A model generated the notes under the pieces. The model ran no database searches. It saw nothing but the letters and a program-made list of their open reading frames with translations, and had not been told where the DNA came from. Position numbers and translations under genes: made by a program. 64,000 nt of DNA, taken from contig NZ_CP044065.1 in assembly GCF_008693385.1 (NCBI RefSeq), forward strand, positions 2,418,001 through 2,482,000, written 5' to 3'. Of the stretch, positions 62,469-64,000 are shown piece after piece (within the stretch, counting starts at the first letter, position 1; the number at the start of each line of letters is the position of its first letter). The stretch is from Cupriavidus pauculus. GTDB lineage: Bacteria > Pseudomonadota > Gammaproteobacteria > Burkholderiales > Burkholderiaceae.

Positions 62469-63122
62469 ATGGATCTCGAAAAAGCCCGTTTCAACATGAT
62501 CGAACAGCAAATCCGCCCATGGGACGTGCTGGACCAGGAAATCCTGGACCTGCTGGCCGTGGTCAAGCGGGAGCAGTTCGTGCCCGCGGCCTACGCCGCG
62601 CTCGCGTTCGTCGACATGGAGATTCCGCTGCCGGCGGGCCAGAACATGCTGCCCCCGCGCGTGGAAGCGCGCCTGTTGCAGGACCTGGCGGTACGCAAGC
62701 ACGAGAACGTGCTCGAGATCGGTGCCGGCTCCGGCTATATGGCCGCCCTGCTGGCCAACCGCGCGCGTCACGTGCTGAGCGTGGAGATCGAGCCCGAGCT
62801 GGTCGCGATGGCCCGCAAGAACCTGACGGCGGCCGGTGTCGGCAACGCCGAGGTGGTCGAGGGTAACGGCGCCGAGGGCTGGCCCGCTTCCGCGCCGTAC
62901 GACGTGATCTGCATCTCGGCTTCGGTGCCCGAACTGCCGCAATCGATCCTGTCGCAGGTCAAGGTCGGTGGCCGCATCGCCGCGATCGTCGGCAACGTGC
63001 CGGTGATGGAAGCGCGCATCATCACGCGCGTGTCGGAAACCGAGTACCAGGTGGTCAACCTGTTCGAGACCGTCGTGAAGCCGCTCCAGGGCGCCGCGCA
63101 GACGTCGCGTTTCAAGTTCTGA
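62469..63122 (+). CDS. Protein-L-isoaspartate O-methyltransferase-like protein
   Basis: 217 aa from ATG 62469, where homologues start (MDLEKARFNMIEQQIRPWDV). Motif PLPAGQNMLPPRVEARLLQDL and the SAM loop VLEIGAGSGYMAALLA fit the PCMT family, although this subgroup is shorter and lacks some repair-specific residues. It may methylate isoaspartyl sites or a different substrate. It is followed after 11 bp by a rhodanese gene in the same direction. This pcm-like/rhodanese/tolC order is common in Cupriavidus relatives as far as I recall. Confidence 0.87.
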   Translation: MDLEKARFNMIEQQIRPWDVLDQEILDLLAVVKREQFVPAAYAALAFVDMEIPLPAGQNMLPPRVEARLLQDLAVRKHENVLEIGAGSGYMAALLANRARHVLSVEIEPELVAMARKNLTAAGVGNAEVVEGNGAEGWPASAPYDVICISASVPELPQSILSQVKVGGRIAAIVGNVPVMEARIITRVSETEYQVVNLFETVVKPLQGAAQTSRFKF

Positions 63123-63133
63123 GGAGCGTTCGC

Positions 63134-63457
63134 ATGCAGGTAATTTCCGCAACCGAACTGTCGCAATGGCTGGCCGCGGCCGATCGCAAGAAGCCCGTGC
63201 TGCTCGATGTGCGCGAGGACCTCGAGGTCCGCACCGCCGCGATGCCCGGCATCACGCATATCCCCATGGGGCAGATTCCGGCCCGCATGGGCGAGCTCGA
63301 CGATGAAACCGAAATCGTCTGCATCTGCCACCACGGTGCGCGCAGCATGCAGGTGGCGAGCTTCCTCGAGCGCCAGGGCTATGCGCACGTGTACAACCTG
63401 ACCGGCGGCATCCACGCCTGGTCCACCGAGGTCGATCCCTCGGTACCGCAGTACTGA
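63134..63457 (+). CDS. Rhodanese-like sulfurtransferase
   Basis: 107 aa, a single rhodanese domain. VLLDVREDLEVRTAAMPGITHIPMGQIPARM and the active loop CHHGARS with Cys and Arg in CX4R spacing are present, then the C-terminal YNLTGGIHAWS. It can carry a persulphide, with the donor and acceptor unknown. It may be coupled to the upstream pcm-like gene. Downstream, 63516-63540 can form a GC hairpin without T-tract before the tolC-like gene. Confidence 0.92.
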   Translation: MQVISATELSQWLAAADRKKPVLLDVREDLEVRTAAMPGITHIPMGQIPARMGELDDETEIVCICHHGARSMQVASFLERQGYAHVYNLTGGIHAWSTEVDPSVPQY

Positions 63458-63627
63458 TCCGATCCTCTTCGCAGTAAGGGTTCGCTGCCCGGGGGCGCGA
63501 ATCCGGCAGTCCCCCGAGGCCGCGGCATGTCCGTGGCCTCGTCTCCGTATCGTCCGCCCGCTTTATCCGTTGTTACACCGCAGCACCCGATAATTGACCG
63601 TGCCCAGCGCGGCAAGCAGGAGAAGTC

Positions 63628-64000
63628 ATGAGTCTCGCGCCAAAGTCACTGGCACTCGTCGCGTCGCTGGTGCTGCTGCACGCGCCCGCCGCGTCTGCCG
63701 CGGATCTGCTCCAGGTCTTTCGCGATGCGCAGTCCAACGACGCGCAGTTCGCGAGCGCCCGCGCGCAGCTGCTGGCCACGCGCGAGCGGCTGCCTCAGGC
63801 TCGGGCGGGGCTGCTGCCCAACGTGGCGGGCTCGGCCGGATCGACGCGGACCAAGGTCGATCAGCATGCGCCGGTGGAAGCGGACCGCTTCATCAACAAC
63901 AGCCTCTGGGCGCTGCAGCTGACCCAGCCGCTGTTCCGCTGGGACCGGTGGGAAACGTACAAGCAGGGCGAACTGGCCTCCCTCGCGGGCGAGGTCTCGT
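63628..64000 (+). CDS. TolC-like outer membrane efflux protein (3' truncated by window edge)
   Basis: 124 codons are visible. A signal peptide (MSLAPKSLALVASLVLLHAPAASA) is followed by ADLLQVFRDAQSNDAQFASARAQLLATRERLPQARAGLLPNVAGSAG, the typical start of TolC-type proteins, and NSLWALQLTQPLFRWDRWETYKQGE. An AGGAGAA site precedes the ATG. TolC proteins form the outer-membrane channel for type I secretion and multidrug efflux. The remainder lies outside the window. Confidence 0.9.
   Translation, partial: MSLAPKSLALVASLVLLHAPAASAADLLQVFRDAQSNDAQFASARAQLLATRERLPQARAGLLPNVAGSAGSTRTKVDQHAPVEADRFINNSLWALQLTQPLFRWDRWETYKQGELASLAGEVS

Overview
The window looks like chromosomal DNA of a GC-rich betaproteobacterium of the Burkholderiaceae, most likely Cupriavidus or a close Ralstonia relative. 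The basis is gene content and order (ribD-ribE, ribBA with a degenerate GTP cyclohydrolase II half, ribH-nusB, aminotransferase, ubiD, trmB-uppP, pcm-like gene, rhodanese, TolC), very high GC third positions and the type IV minor-pilin cluster. The assignment is inference from protein character; no database was searched.

Layout. (1) 1-9473: a type IV pilus tip and minor-pilin cluster: the 3' end of a pilY1, a pilE-like pilin, pilV-, pilW- and pilX-like genes, a second shorter PilY1-like gene with a coding minisatellite, and two more pilin-like genes. (2) 9527-11318: ribD and ribE. (3) About 11256-42269: a roughly 31 kb lower-GC island inserted in the 3' end of ribE. The upstream ribE copy stays open and receives a new C-terminus from the island. 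The displaced native 3' end lies at 42259-42318. (4) 42324-45453: an SBP-like gene, then ribBA-ribH-nusB, so the island splits the riboflavin locus. (5) 45476-58625: aminotransferase, then genes suggesting surface-glycan work (2OG oxygenase-like, FkbM methyltransferase, two DPM1-type glycosyltransferases, an acyltransferase, a glycosidase-like beta-propeller protein), interspersed with a lytic transglycosylase, ubiD, acetoacetyl-CoA synthetase and an aldose epimerase. (6) 58670-64000: tRNA-Gly(CCC), trmB, uppP, a DUF1439 lipoprotein, a YkgJ-type protein, a TetR regulator, a pcm-like gene, a rhodanese and the start of a tolC-like gene.

The island reads as a mobile element carrying defence-like cargo. 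Its mobility and replication part (about 14.1-20.9 kb) has a P4-type integrase, an AlpA-like regulator, a DUF3631-type helicase/primase and a filamentous-phage II/X-type replication initiator, with short repeats on both sides of the rep gene. Cargo includes an orphan AbrB/MazE-like antitoxin, a NYN-LOTUS protein, a possible UPF0489/YaaC/deoxyribosyltransferase-like cluster, a four-gene type III-like restriction operon (Res, putative PD-(D/E)XK protein, Mod, RelE-fused UvrD helicase), a second tyrosine recombinase, several decayed genes, and at the right end an overlapping pair of a J-domain-like protein and an HNH nuclease. Both island ends carry a tandem 12-bp repeat beginning GACGGTA, probably recombinase or excisionase arm sites.

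The best candidates for undescribed biology are the ribE-targeted integration with C-terminal replacement, the J-domain/HNH pair, the RelE-helicase attached to the restriction operon, and the UPF0489/YaaC/NDT-like cluster.
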